Part shown: piece after piece, positions 49,401 through 59,041 of the stretch
Layout: every line of letters begins with the position of its first letter
How positions within the stretch are numbered: the stretch's first letter is position 1
Source of the DNA: Onthophagus taurus
Taxonomy: Eukaryota; Arthropoda; Insecta; Coleoptera; Scarabaeidae
Assembly (NCBI RefSeq): GCF_036711975.1
Contig: NC_091967.1
Span: 29,489,501 to 29,553,500, forward strand
Length of the DNA: 64,000 bases
Direction: 5' to 3'
Translations under genes and position numbers: made by a program
Notes under the pieces: model-generated
The model's database searches: none
What the model saw: only the letters and a program-made list of their open reading frames with translations
What the model was told of the DNA's origin: nothing

Positions 49401-51552
49401 TCATCTCGATTGGGATGAATCGCCCCCGTCAAGCATCCATTCCGAATGGAAAACCTTTAAACATAATCTTAGTTTATTATCCGATATTCATTTACCTCGT
49501 TTGATCATTTCTGATCAACCCGAACACATCCAACTTCACCTTTTCTGTGATGCATCGCAAACGGGTTACTGCGCTGTCGCATACCTTAGATGTTCCACAT
49601 CCAATCTCATAACGACTTCGTTCGTTTGCGCCAAATCACGTGTGGCCCCTTTAAAGACGATTTCAGTCCCTCGACTGGAACTTTGTGGAGCCACCTTGTT
49701 GGCCGATTTATTTTCATCAATCACCAACACACTGTCGAATTTACCTGTCGATTTAGTCGTTGCGTGGACCGATTCACAAGTGGTACTTCACTGGCTTCAT
49801 TCAGCTCCGTGTAGATGGAAAATCTTCGTAGCCAACAGAGTCTCTCATATACAAAACGCATTACCTCCCTCATCGTGGCGTTATGTGCCTTCTCATGATA
49901 ATCCAGCCGATTGTGGTTCCCGTGGTTTATGTCCAAGTCAATTGTCATCTTTTAATCTTTGGTGGAATGGTCCATCATGGTTGAAAGAAGATTCCGATCA
50001 GTGGCCAGTTAACCCCATTTTCAAATATGAAAATAATGAAGCAATTGCTAAAGAGAGCAAACCTATTTTAGTAAATTGTGGGGAAAATCAAACACATTTT
50101 CTGGATCACTTACTTACTAAATTTTCTTCCTTATCAAAAATCCAAAGAATTATTTCGTACATAAGACGGTTTATTCTACTTTCTAAGAAAAACCGCAACG
50201 TTAATTTATTCTCATCATTTTCACAATTTGAACTGCAAGATTCACTTCATGTTCTCATAAAACATGTTCAAAATCAACATTTTTCGTGTGTCTTCAATGC
50301 TCTTATCAAAAACCAGTTGGTAACAAAACCCTTTCGTAAACTCACACCCTTCATCGATCGTGACGGGTTGCTCAGGGTGGGTGGACGATTAAGACATTCG
50401 GATATACCATACGAACATAAACATCCTTTATTACTGCCGTGTGATTCAAGACTAAGTGAATTAATAATCGAAACAATTCATCGTGAATATTTACATCCTG
50501 GTCAACGCACCCTTCATGGATTATTGGCTCAACGGTATTGGATCCTGTCTCCGCGAAGAGCAATCCATCGCGTGTTATTTAAATGCATCAGATGTTTCCG
50601 GATGAATCCACGGCCACAAGTTCCATTGATGGCCGACCTACCAAAGTACAGAATATCAGAAGTGAAGGCATTCTCAGCAGCAGGAGTCGATTTTGCAGGT
50701 CCCATACGCACTACCATGAACCGATCACGGGGATCTCGTTCTGTAAAATCGTATCTGTGTATTTTTCTTTGTATGTCTACTAAAGCTGTTCATCTGGAGT
50801 TGGTTACAGATCTTACGACTGATGCTTTCATCGCGGCTCTCCGAAGATTCCTCTCTAGAAGAGGGAATTGCATCAATTTGTATAGTGACCAAGGAACTAA
50901 TTTTATTGGAGCGAACAACAAGTTAAAAGAGATTGCCGAAGCTACTGGTTCGACTTTCGGCATTCAGTGGCATTTCCACCCTCCAGGAGCACCTCACTTT
51001 AACGGATTGGTTGAAGCTGGGGTCAAATCTGTGAAGAGTCATTTATTAAGAGTAATTGGAGAACAAATACTTACCTTCGAAGAAGTGTACACAGTGATAA
51101 CTCAAATCGAAGCAGTGTTAAACTCAAGACCGTTATGCCCTTTGTCAAGCGATCCCAACGACTTGCTGCCCTTGACACCATCACATTTTTTATGTTTGGA
51201 ACCGTTAAATGTGGAATTACCTAGTCCAGACTTTACCAAGAGTCCAATAAACCGTCTCGACCGTTGGAATTTGCTGCAGCGTATGGTACAAGATTTTTGG
51301 GGCCGTTGGCGGACTGAATATCTACATACCTTGCAGCAACGTATGAAATGGAACAAAATCACTCCTATGATTAAAATGGGAGACATGGTGGTCATTAAGG
51401 ATGAACAGCGTCCCCCATTGCAATGGACGATCGGACGCGTAGTGGAAATGCATCCAGCGCAAGATGGCGTTGTACGGGTAGTGGTTGTGAAGACCGCTAA
51501 CGGAAGATTAATGCGCCCCGTCGCAAAGTTATCTGTATTACCCGTCAATTGA
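46480..51552 (+). CDS. gag-pol: BEL/Pao Gag-Pol polyprotein
   Basis: One 1690-residue ORF from ATG (M-T-T-T-T-D-K). In order: coiled Gag start; DUF1759-type capsid block (F-D-G-N-Y-K-N-W-P near 125); zinc knuckles (C-I-L-C, C-R-N-C-L-N-K-N-H, C-H-S-C) about 325-390; protease L-L-D-S-G-S-M-S-N near 440; RT with Y-V-D-D-I-V-T-G near 848; RNase H-like region with F-C-D-A-S-Q-T-G and R-V-A-P-L-K-T-I-S-V-P-R-L-E-L. The integrase has a zinc finger (H-R-E-Y-L-H-P-G, C-I-R-C) near 1340 and a D...D...E core (G-V-D-F-A-G, S-D-Q-G-T-N-F, V-E-A-G) about 1403-1512. A DUF5641-like end (F-W-G-R-W-R-T-E-Y-L) finishes it. No stop or frameshift; length is normal for the family. Confidence 0.95.
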   Translation: MTTTTDKLQKAVLKRTSLLNRLNETLTYGQNLISEEDKCIFSARADRVDTVYDQFQDIHNQIMGFISDGDFPQHDEVRKEVDKAYFTIKSILIKNKSSPAPIPIPQSCPKLNKIIIPVFDGNYKNWPTFFDLFNTMINDNDSLSAVAKYQYLLTSLSGEALNLIKGLPVTNDNYIIAYNSLKGRYQNKRHLATLYFNEIVALKPIQEESSKSFRFLIDTFKENIDGFRMLNFPVDQWDFLLFNILLQKLNISTKTKFESEHTTFEIPTYLQLINFLENQAKAFDSVLLTSDKLSMNKNKPFQNYRGKTSVNLKTEDVKLSFKCILCPESHSIYRCSKFLAKSASERLSIARDHNLCRNCLNKNHNTSSCTSNYRCHSCDQRHHTLLHFETKKQPTMHVGTTACNNGNVSIEGANHQVILPIAFVQIRDHFGRLHLARALLDSGSMSNFITTKLSQRLRLPRKSHSLEIHGLNSMTSICNKGIVNCKIQSCQSQNFSCDLKAIVTPSICSAQPSLSRIINSYDHLKCLDFHPEHNTSVKDVDLLLGAELVPQIFTGGRVCGGQNDPIALHSVFGWILMGKSQLSTSTSLSTCVSTTDDSIDSVIQRFWELESISENKTMSLEEEQCEDHYKNTYRRDVSGRFIVSLPFKKDESVLGNSYNIALKRFTLLENRLLKNVSLHKKYVDFMRDYLETNHMSLIPSPDITSIKYYIPHHCIIRDDNQLSKFRVVFDASALSSNGKSLNDVLLIGPKLQQSIVNILINFRFFKYAFTCDIQQMYRQILISPSDRTFQNILWRFSPEEPVQSYQLNTVTYGVSSAPFLALRTILELANVYSNDYPKASHVLKHNVYVDDIVTGASTINETLTLQQELINLLNKGGFKLRKWASNNLDVLTAVSESDLQRPISMDYDETCSVKVLGLQWDPCSDQFSFSYTSHESPCNKRTILSDIARIFDPLGFLTPCTFKAKHFIQQLWSLHLDWDESPPSSIHSEWKTFKHNLSLLSDIHLPRLIISDQPEHIQLHLFCDASQTGYCAVAYLRCSTSNLITTSFVCAKSRVAPLKTISVPRLELCGATLLADLFSSITNTLSNLPVDLVVAWTDSQVVLHWLHSAPCRWKIFVANRVSHIQNALPPSSWRYVPSHDNPADCGSRGLCPSQLSSFNLWWNGPSWLKEDSDQWPVNPIFKYENNEAIAKESKPILVNCGENQTHFLDHLLTKFSSLSKIQRIISYIRRFILLSKKNRNVNLFSSFSQFELQDSLHVLIKHVQNQHFSCVFNALIKNQLVTKPFRKLTPFIDRDGLLRVGGRLRHSDIPYEHKHPLLLPCDSRLSELIIETIHREYLHPGQRTLHGLLAQRYWILSPRRAIHRVLFKCIRCFRMNPRPQVPLMADLPKYRISEVKAFSAAGVDFAGPIRTTMNRSRGSRSVKSYLCIFLCMSTKAVHLELVTDLTTDAFIAALRRFLSRRGNCINLYSDQGTNFIGANNKLKEIAEATGSTFGIQWHFHPPGAPHFNGLVEAGVKSVKSHLLRVIGEQILTFEEVYTVITQIEAVLNSRPLCPLSSDPNDLLPLTPSHFLCLEPLNVELPSPDFTKSPINRLDRWNLLQRMVQDFWGRWRTEYLHTLQQRMKWNKITPMIKMGDMVVIKDEQRPPLQWTIGRVVEMHPAQDGVVRVVVVKTANGRLMRPVAKLSVLPVN

Positions 51553-51679
51553 ATTTTGTATTTTATTTCTTTTCGCTATTTATTTATTTGTTTTCTTTTT
51601 TAATTCATCATTGTATTTTGTATTGTTATTATTATTCAAATATTAATTGTTAAAAAATAATATTTTTTGGTGGGTGGAA
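51553..51679 (+). other. BEL/Pao 3' untranslated region
   Basis: T-rich and AT-rich, ending in TTTTTTGGTGGGTGGAA just before the 3' LTR; the GGTGGGTGGAA stretch is the likely polypurine tract. Confidence 0.6.
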
Positions 51680-51900
51680 TGTTTAGGCAACCCAAATAAC
51701 GAACCATTCTTTATGTAACCATGACAATTTTGTCGATTTTCAAATGTTACAAATAAAACAAGCAGCCATTATTGTATTCGTTATTAAAACGACGCCTTTT
51801 ATTCGATCCTCGGAAGATAGAACCCCAATTCAAGTAAGAAATTTCCAATTTTTCTTCGAACCAACACCTACAATTATTCCCGACATTTGTCGCGCGAACA
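51680..51900 (+). repeat. 3' LTR of BEL/Pao
   Basis: 221 bp, identical by eye to the 5' LTR, followed by the ACACC duplication. Confidence 0.93.
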
Positions 51901-52132
51901 ACACCATTTAGGGGTGGTTGGGGTTAACCACCCCCTTAAAAATTAATTCTATCCCGGGCATTACTTGTTGATTACGGCGAAATTTGGTACTGTGTTTGTT
52001 TTATATAGTTTATTAGTTTATTTTTATTCTACATAATGTTGCCAAAAATACACCTACCAAAAAAATTTTGGCACAATATTTGTTTTTTTAGTGCCGCTTG
52101 CTAAAGGTCATTTCTCAAAATAGTTTTTTCTA

Positions 52133-52143
52133 GTATAAAAGAA
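52133..52143 (+). promoter_or_regulatory. TATA box of the transposase gene, copy 2
   Basis: GTATAAAAGAA about 50 bases before the ATG. The same box precedes copy 1 on the minus strand near 6255. Confidence 0.55.
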
Positions 52144-52191
52144 CGTGTGCCCAGTGGGTAGATTTTAGTTTCAGAGCAACTGACAGAAGCA

Positions 52192-53781
52192 ATGGTTACA
52201 ATAAACCCAATAAACGTTTTAAATTTGCTAATGACAGTTTTTACTGTTATGAATATTCCCCAGACTCCTGTAAATGAAGCAGAAGTTAGTTTAAAAGAAA
52301 ATATACAGCGTATTTTAATGGAAAGTATGGAAGACTACAATATGCAAATTGAAGACGAAACTGTATTAATTTTCGATTCATCCAATGGCATCAATGACGG
52401 TCAGCAAATTATTGAAGACCAGGATACAACTGACAGGTTTGTAGAAGATACTGATGCTCATTGTCCATTGAAGGATGACATCGACTACGAGTACAAATTA
52501 GAGGCGGTAAATTACTGGACAAGTGGGAAGAAAGGTTATTTGAAACTAGAAACCGTAAAAAACAAATACCGAAAAGTAACGTCAAAGACCCAATTGCACA
52601 GATGGTCTAAATATATTGAAGAAAGAGGGACATACAAAGAAAAATTAGCAGAAATTACCGAATTTGTAATTAATCAAGCGAGAGCCGCCGTAGATAATAA
52701 ATTGCCACTACATGATATTGATATACGCAGATGGGCTATACAAGCTAGAAATGAAAAGAATTTATCTCCTCAACTGTTCAAAGCATCTCATAGCTGGGTG
52801 CAACGTTTTAAGAAAGCAAATCGGTTAGTAAGCCGAAAAATAACAAAATTTCTATCCCAAAAACAAATTGGAAATGTTGATCGAGTAAAAACTTTAGCAA
52901 AAGATTTCGTTAAAGAGGCAAAGCTACAAATCCAAATATATGGACCTGAAAACACCTACAATTCGGATCAGAGCGGTTTTAACTTGGAATTCCATTCGGG
53001 AAGAACATTAAGCGATTTAGGAGTTAAAACCGTAGAAAGTGTGGTCCAGTCGGTGTCATCTACAACGCACAGTTACACAATTCAACCCGTAATATCTGCT
53101 GATGGGAAACTTCTTTCTCCACTTTTTATTGTTTTAAAAGAACCCTCTGGCAGCTTTGGACCGAGGGTAGCAAATACAATGTTTAAAGCAGACAATATAT
53201 ACGTTTTGGCATCAAAATCTGGAAAGTTAACTTCAGAACACATGAAAAATTGGCTCCAAAATGTATATTTTCCAAATACTGGTTCTAAATCATTATTATT
53301 ATTAGATTCTTGGAGTGGCCATTGTCCTGAAGTTATTAGTGAAATAACTCCATCAGGTACTAATTTTAAACATTTATCTATACCTGCAGGGACAACAGGT
53401 CAAATACAGCCCCTAGATGTATTTGGTTTCAGAATATGGAAAAATTTTATTAGAAGATTCTCTGATCAGATTATTCTTTACCAGTATGATGTCAATTTAC
53501 ATCAGAGGGATAACATATTAAAATTGCAATCGTTGACGCATAACCAGTTGGCTTCCCCTCGGTTTATAAATGTTTTTAAATACGCATGGTTTGCAAGTGG
53601 CTATATAGAGGAGAGACCAGACCATTTTGAAAATCCCGTGGAAGTTTGCTTTTCGAGTGAGAAGCCAACGTGTGATATCTATGGGGATATAGCGGTCATA
53701 ACATGTGCATGGTGTAAAAAATCCTTATGTTTAAAACATTTTTTCCACGACTTTCATTTTTGCCAACACTACGTAGAATAA
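52192..53781 (+). CDS. DDE_1-type transposase, copy 2
   Basis: 529 residues, reading the same as the copy-1 protein except Tyr instead of Cys at about residue 497, inside the C-terminal Cys/His cluster (C-D-I-Y here). The HTH, the three acid motifs and the length are intact. If the cluster binds zinc, this copy may be impaired. A TATAAAAGA box lies about 60 bases upstream of the ATG, at 52134-52142, just inside the left inverted repeat. Confidence 0.87.
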   Translation: MVTINPINVLNLLMTVFTVMNIPQTPVNEAEVSLKENIQRILMESMEDYNMQIEDETVLIFDSSNGINDGQQIIEDQDTTDRFVEDTDAHCPLKDDIDYEYKLEAVNYWTSGKKGYLKLETVKNKYRKVTSKTQLHRWSKYIEERGTYKEKLAEITEFVINQARAAVDNKLPLHDIDIRRWAIQARNEKNLSPQLFKASHSWVQRFKKANRLVSRKITKFLSQKQIGNVDRVKTLAKDFVKEAKLQIQIYGPENTYNSDQSGFNLEFHSGRTLSDLGVKTVESVVQSVSSTTHSYTIQPVISADGKLLSPLFIVLKEPSGSFGPRVANTMFKADNIYVLASKSGKLTSEHMKNWLQNVYFPNTGSKSLLLLDSWSGHCPEVISEITPSGTNFKHLSIPAGTTGQIQPLDVFGFRIWKNFIRRFSDQIILYQYDVNLHQRDNILKLQSLTHNQLASPRFINVFKYAWFASGYIEERPDHFENPVEVCFSSEKPTCDIYGDIAVITCAWCKKSLCLKHFFHDFHFCQHYVE

Positions 53782-54768
53782 AAATAAATTTAATATTGAA
53801 AATTAATATAATACATAAAAAACGTCAATTAGTAATGTAGAATAAACTTCTTTGGTATATTGAACTATTTTTTTTGTCAGTTGCTTTTTAACTCATAAAT
53901 AAATAAAATATCTTATTTATCTAGTAGTTTTATATTTATTATTTAAAGAAAATGAGGGTAGTTTACCTCGTGGAACATCGATAGATAGATTTTTAAAAAA
54001 CAATACCACAGTTACGATGGCAGTTTTCATCTTCGAGGTATAAACAAAAAACTACCCCTAATTTGTAACCCTTATAACCATTTTCAAAAATTTTTACTTC
54101 AAATATAAAACAAACACAGTACCAAATTTCGCCGTAATCGACAAATAACGCCCGGGATAGAATTAATTTTTAAGGGGGTGGATAACCCCAACAACCCCTA
54201 TATGGTGTATTATGCCTTATTTTACACTAAACATTTTATTGTGCGACTAATTTACGGTTTTGTTTAAAGTATTTTCAAAATACCTGACAATTTTATCACA
54301 TCATTCTTACGAAAAGTGCTTACATGTTAACCCCCGTAACTTCGCTGGGGTTGATCTAGGGCGAATGGGAAAAAACCCTTAACTAATATTTTTGAACGCA
54401 CTAGAAGTATACTTAATGCCGCCAAAATCGATAGGGTGGTTTTTAAATAATTCCAAAAAAATAGGGGTAGTTCGCCCTTTTTAACCCTCTGCTATATGTG
54501 TGACACATCAAAAGAAAGCTCTTTTAAAATGAATATCAGTTACAATTTACCAAATTTTGATAGCACTTTTCGTTTTCAAAATATAAGTGAAAACGTACTT
54601 TTTCTCCAAACTTTCAACCCCTATAACTCGCCCCAGGGGCTTTTACCGCACGTATAAAAAAATGTGCGAACCTTATTTTGGCCCATTCTATGACTGTACC
54701 AAATTGCATCGAAATCGGTGAGACACAGTTGTGACACTTCCCTTGTGAGTTGAATCTAATGGGGGAGG

Positions 54769-55015
54769 AGTTATATCTACATGTTCCCGTGAGAACTTAT
54801 AAAGAAGATACTCTGCTTCTGGAAAAGAGATGATAAGGACATTCCATCGTTCATTCCTGAAGCAGATGTTTTACTTAGAATTAAATTTAATTTCTTTTAG
54901 TAAATCTTTTCCATTGTTAGGAATTAGAATTAGTTTAACCTCCGACTTGTTAAGATCGTTATAATAAATAAAGTTAATTTTTAAAAAGAAACTCTTCCGG
55001 TGTTATTAGAAACCT
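54769..55015 (+). repeat. 3' LTR of errantivirus copy 2
   Basis: AGTTATATCTACATG to TTAGAAACCT, with an AATGGGGGAGG purine tract before it. Similar to the copy-1 LTRs with several substitutions. Its 5' partner is not in the window. Confidence 0.87.
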
Positions 55016-55065
55016 AACTTTCATAAAAATTTTAATAACTTTAGTGATTTAAATAAAACATTCGT

Positions 55066-55941
55066 TTGATTAAAACTGTAAGTAATAAAAATTCAAACAA
55101 AACGCGGCCCATAATGGGTAAACATAAATTAACAAAAATTTTCGTTGAAAAATCCACTGATGATGAAGAAAATTCAGATTCTATAATAACATCAGATAAT
55201 CCTGGGTCCATGGATCACGACGACGAAATGGAAAGTTACAACGATGAACCCCTAACCCCCAAAAAACAAGAAATCTCGCATGATTTTGGGTGGTTACCCA
55301 AAATCATAATTCCCCCGCAAACTCAATCTACCCCATCAACATCAACCGCAACAACCATAAAATTAATTTCAACCATTCCCACCGCCAACAAATATTCGTT
55401 ACTTCAAGAAGTTATCGAACCCAATACAAACAACGCCTATCAAATCCCTAAAAAACCAACCCAATCAATCAAGGACACCTCTCCTCCGATATCCATCCAC
55501 ATAGACGACTACTCCAACCATTCCAACATCACCGCTGATTGAAATAAATGGATCGGTAAAGAGGAGTACCGATATACAAAAACTAGATATACAATGTAAA
55601 AATTGTCAATAATGCGGGAACAAACCACCAATTATTACACGCGACCAAAATGCGTCAAATGTACGGGAGATCACGCAACTTCCGCCTGCGAAATCAGCTG
55701 CGATAACGACTTGGCGGTGTCGTGCACGAATTGCAAAGGCCCCCACACGGCCAACTCAACGGAGTACCCCAAGTACACCGAAGCCCAAGCCCGTAGAAAC
55801 ATAAGGCTACGGGAACCTAAAAACCAAGCCCGCGCCAACCGCCATGACAACCCTATGGAACGTTATGATAGCCAGGAAACCAATATCATTCCAAGGACCA
55901 GTCGCCTCCACCGCCGTCCCCGCGCCCTCAGCACCCCATAG
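55066..55941 (+). pseudogene. Jockey-type ORF1 (copy B)
   Basis: The N-terminal part (55066-55542) is acidic, then Pro/Thr-rich, with L-T-P-K-K-Q-E-I-S-H. After a stop and frame change the knuckle part (55603-55941) has C-V-K-C-T-G-D-H-A-T-S-A-C and C-T-N-C-K-G-P-H-T-A-N-S, standard for Jockey Gag-like ORF1. The usual RNA-binding middle domain between the two is mostly missing, so there is probably an internal deletion. Confidence 0.75.
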
Positions 55942-56179
55942 CGGGGGACAGGTGAGTCAATCCGAGTTTTTCGAACTCGGCAACTTGATGGCCGCAATAA
56001 ACGGACTTATTAACATCTCCGCCCTAATTAACGTCCTAAAAACCTTTAAAAACAAATTATTAACGACAAATCCCCAGGAAACCTCTTGCATGCAACTCAA
56101 ACATTATACCAAAACCTTTCCAATGTATAACTTAACAATAGTTCATTTAATAATAACAGCCTCATTCCCAAAACACTCG

Positions 56180-56440
56180 AAATAACCGACTTCTTGCCCC
56201 AATTTGACATTGATATCCTTCTCCTTAACGAAACCAAACTCATTCCCTCCGATCAAATTAAATTCTCCGGTTACACCCTCTATAGAAAAGACCACACCCG
56301 ACTCCAGAGGGGTAGCAATTGTTATCAAAAATTCAATTCTCCAATCAAAATCTCACAACCCGATCTCAACCATCTCGACCTCATAACGCTAAAACTCCAA
56401 AACTATTTAGATACACTACGCGGCAATTTTTGAATAGACA
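56180..56440 (+). pseudogene. Jockey-type endonuclease N-terminal fragment (copy B)
   Basis: Reads L-P-Q-F-D-I-D-I-L-L-L-N-E-T-K-L with the N and E of APE-like endonucleases, then F-S-G-Y-T-L-Y-R-K-D. After a frame change it continues L-D-L-I-T-L-K-L. It stops at the piggyBac TTAA at 56450. The C-terminal half of a matching endonuclease appears at 62990. Confidence 0.72.
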
Positions 56441-56453
56441 TTATTAAAATTAA

Positions 56454-58715
56454 CACTCCACCGCACGCGCGTCTACTATTGTAGACTGCAGAATTTAGTT
56501 ACGCAATATTTACAACATTCATGTAAGAGAAGTTGCCTGTTTTCGTGTATTCCTCAAAAATGACACCCTTAACGTATTTAGTTGGTTTTCAAACGCGGTT
56601 GCTAGTGTATCGTCGAGTTTTTTTGTTATTTCTACGATTGTAGAGCACGCGTGTTCTCCCGTAACTAATTCTGTTACCGCGTAAGTATGCAATTTAAGCG
56701 TTATTTATGGGTTTTTCGTTATCTTACATTTTTAGATGATCATGTCAAACCGAAAAACTGTTAGGGCTACAGATCCTAATTTTGAAAGACAGGTTATGGC
56801 TTGGTTTGAAGAATCAAATGAGGAATTGTCTATTGATCAAGGTGATTCCGATGAAAAACAATGGCCAGACGAGAACGAAAACGACGTAATTGAGAATCAT
56901 CATACATCTGAAGAGGAAGAAGAAGAGGAGGAAGAGGAAGGAGAGGATTTCGATAAAGAAAATGAAGAACAACCAAATCAAAACTATTTCTATGGGAAAA
57001 ACAAAATTACTAGGTGGAACAAAAACTGCCCAGTTAATTCGCGAACGCGATCACATAATATTGTTAAGATTCGAGTACCTGGCCCTCAAAGTAGTGCAAA
57101 AAATTGTAAAACGGAGTTGGAAACACTAAGATGCTTTTTAGATGAGGAAATTATAACTCTTATTGTGAAGTACACTAACATATACATTAACGAAGTAAAG
57201 GATAAATATAGTCGGGCACGGGATGCAAAACTGACAAATAATGAAGAAGTATTAGGTTTAATTGGTATTTTATACCTTGCTGGTTTATTACAATCTGGAA
57301 GACAACATATTTTGCAAATGTGGGATAATTCAAAAGGATTGGGGGTTGAAGCTATATATTTGACAATGGGAATTAATCGTTTTCGGTTTTTGATGCGTTG
57401 TCTCAGGTTCGATAACATAATAGATAGAAATGAAAGAAAGAAGACTGATAATTTGGCAGCAATTCGCAAAATTTTTGAAATGTTTGTTTTAAAGTTTAAA
57501 AGTATGTTTATTCCTTCACAATATCTAACTTTAGATGAACAACTTATTGCATTTAGGGGAAATTGTCCATTCAGAACATACATACCTAGTAAACCAGCAA
57601 AATATGGCATCAAAATTTTTGCGCTTGTTGACTGTAAAAGTATTTATACTTGTAATCTAGAAATCTATTGTGGTAAACAGCCAGCTGGTCCACATTCCAC
57701 CTCCTGGAAAAACTATGACTTAGTTATGAGAATGATTGCGCATATAACGGGAACTGGCAGAAATGTAAGTATGGATAACTGGTTCACCAGTGTTCCGTTG
57801 GCGGTTGATTTGCTACAGATGAAAACCACTATAATTGGTACACTACGCAAAAATAAACCAGATATCCCCCCACAATTTATAAATGCTACACACAGAGAAG
57901 TTTATAGTTCCCTATTTGGTTTTCATAAAATGTGTACTCTTGTGTCATATGTACCAAAACGTAAAAAGGTGGTATTACTTTTGTCGACTATGCACCATGA
58001 CTGTGCAATTGATAATGACACAGGAGATCTAAAAAAACCAGAAATTATTACCGACTATAACAATACAAATTACGGTGTCGATATGTTAGATAAAATGTGC
58101 AGTCACTATGACGTCTCACGAAATTCGAGACGTTGGCCTTTAACAATTTTTTTCAATTTGCTTAATATAGCAGCAATTAACGGTATGTGCATATATAAAA
58201 CTAAAAGTATAAACAAAATTGATAGAAAATCGTACTTACAAACCATTGGTTACGAACTAATTACTCCACTTTTAAGGAAGAGGCTGGAAAGTGACAATAT
58301 AGCTACTAATATCAAAGAACACATAAGAAAGCTGCTAAACATTGAACCTGAAATACTTGCAGAAATTCAACCAAATACAAGTACAGTTGGAAAATGTTTC
58401 TATTGTGGGAGACAAAAGAATAAGAGTACAAGGAAACATTGCAGCAAATGCGGAAAATGGGTTTGTCCTGCGCACCTTCGTCATATTTGTCCAAAGTGCA
58501 ACGAAGAAGACTGACTTGAAGATATATTTTATTTTACTCCATACTATACCTTATTTTCTTTTGATTTCTATAAATAAAGTTGTTATAAGTATATCTAATA
58601 CTTTTTATTATCAGAAATGGAAAATAAATAAAGATTCTAATAAGACGCGAATGTTCTACTATTGTAGTACATGCGTGTTTTGTTGTATGAAAAAGGGGCG
58701 CGTGCGGTGGAGTGT
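56454..58715 (+). mobile_element. piggyBac element C, apparently complete
   Basis: TTAA at 56450-56453 and 58716-58719 flanks perfect 17-bp inverted repeats CACTCCACCGCACGCGC. The 12-mer CTACTATTGTAG occurs near both ends (56472, 58657). The 2262-bp length, intact transposase and perfect ends suggest recent or current competence. Confidence 0.94.
56736..58514 (+). CDS. piggyBac transposase C, intact
   Basis: 592 residues. Acidic N-terminus with a Glu run (about 55-75). DDE_Tnp_1_7 domain with S-R-A-R-D-A-K-L-T-N and F-R-F-L-M-R-C-L-R. Catalytic motifs: L-D-E-Q-L-I-A-F-R-G near 270, S-M-D-N-W-F-T-S near 348 and G-V-D-M-L-D-K-M near 450. C-terminal Cys-rich zinc domain (C-F-Y-C-G, C-S-K-C-G-K-W-V-C, H-L-R-H-I-C-P-K-C) that in piggyBac binds the end repeats. 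It would perform seamless TTAA excision and integration. First ATG is at 56736 (M-I-M-S-N). No lesions. It differs clearly from pseudogenes A and B. Confidence 0.94.
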   Translation: MIMSNRKTVRATDPNFERQVMAWFEESNEELSIDQGDSDEKQWPDENENDVIENHHTSEEEEEEEEEEGEDFDKENEEQPNQNYFYGKNKITRWNKNCPVNSRTRSHNIVKIRVPGPQSSAKNCKTELETLRCFLDEEIITLIVKYTNIYINEVKDKYSRARDAKLTNNEEVLGLIGILYLAGLLQSGRQHILQMWDNSKGLGVEAIYLTMGINRFRFLMRCLRFDNIIDRNERKKTDNLAAIRKIFEMFVLKFKSMFIPSQYLTLDEQLIAFRGNCPFRTYIPSKPAKYGIKIFALVDCKSIYTCNLEIYCGKQPAGPHSTSWKNYDLVMRMIAHITGTGRNVSMDNWFTSVPLAVDLLQMKTTIIGTLRKNKPDIPPQFINATHREVYSSLFGFHKMCTLVSYVPKRKKVVLLLSTMHHDCAIDNDTGDLKKPEIITDYNNTNYGVDMLDKMCSHYDVSRNSRRWPLTIFFNLLNIAAINGMCIYKTKSINKIDRKSYLQTIGYELITPLLRKRLESDNIATNIKEHIRKLLNIEPEILAEIQPNTSTVGKCFYCGRQKNKSTRKHCSKCGKWVCPAHLRHICPKCNEED

Positions 58716-59041
58716 TAACAAAGCGTTTCCATGGTTAACCGTGAGCAGTGATGTGAGCTTGTAAATTCCAAAAAAATAACCATAGTAATTTATCGTAAAA
58801 TACCAAAAATTAATTGCAGTAATTTACACAATAAATTACCGTAATTTACTAGGTAAATAACGATATTATTTTGAGTAAACTACGGGTTTTTACGGTAAAT
58901 ATCGTATTTTACAACACTTGGCATATCAACTAAGTGGAATGGTGGGAAAGCGAACAAGTTATAACACGTGTATCGTCGACTCACAACGCACGTAGTTAAT
59001 CATGTCTAGTGTCTCGTGTCGTGACTTTGTTAAAAAGTGAT

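Larger units (their letters stand above)
46037..51900 (+). mobile_element. BEL/Pao LTR retrotransposon, apparently complete
   Basis: Two 221-bp LTRs read identical (TGTTTAGGCAAC...GCGCGAACA). ACACC is duplicated at 46032-46036 and 51901-51905, and the empty site is seen in transposon copy 1. One long intact ORF lies between. All signs point to a very recent insertion of a possibly competent element. Confidence 0.95.
45496..54745 (+). mobile_element. 3381-bp DNA transposon, copy 2, with BEL/Pao nested inside
   Basis: The ends CAAGGGAAGTGTCAC and inverse match copy 1, with transposase on the plus strand. After subtraction of the BEL/Pao element (5864 bp) and its 5-bp duplication the length is 3381, as in copy 1. 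Inverted repeats run 45496-46036 plus 51906-52006 on the left and about 54106-54745 on the right. It is inserted at the env stop of errantivirus copy 2. Confidence 0.92.

Noticed and set aside
51102..51548. 148-residue minus-strand ORF
   Set aside because: Antisense to the intact BEL/Pao integrase end.
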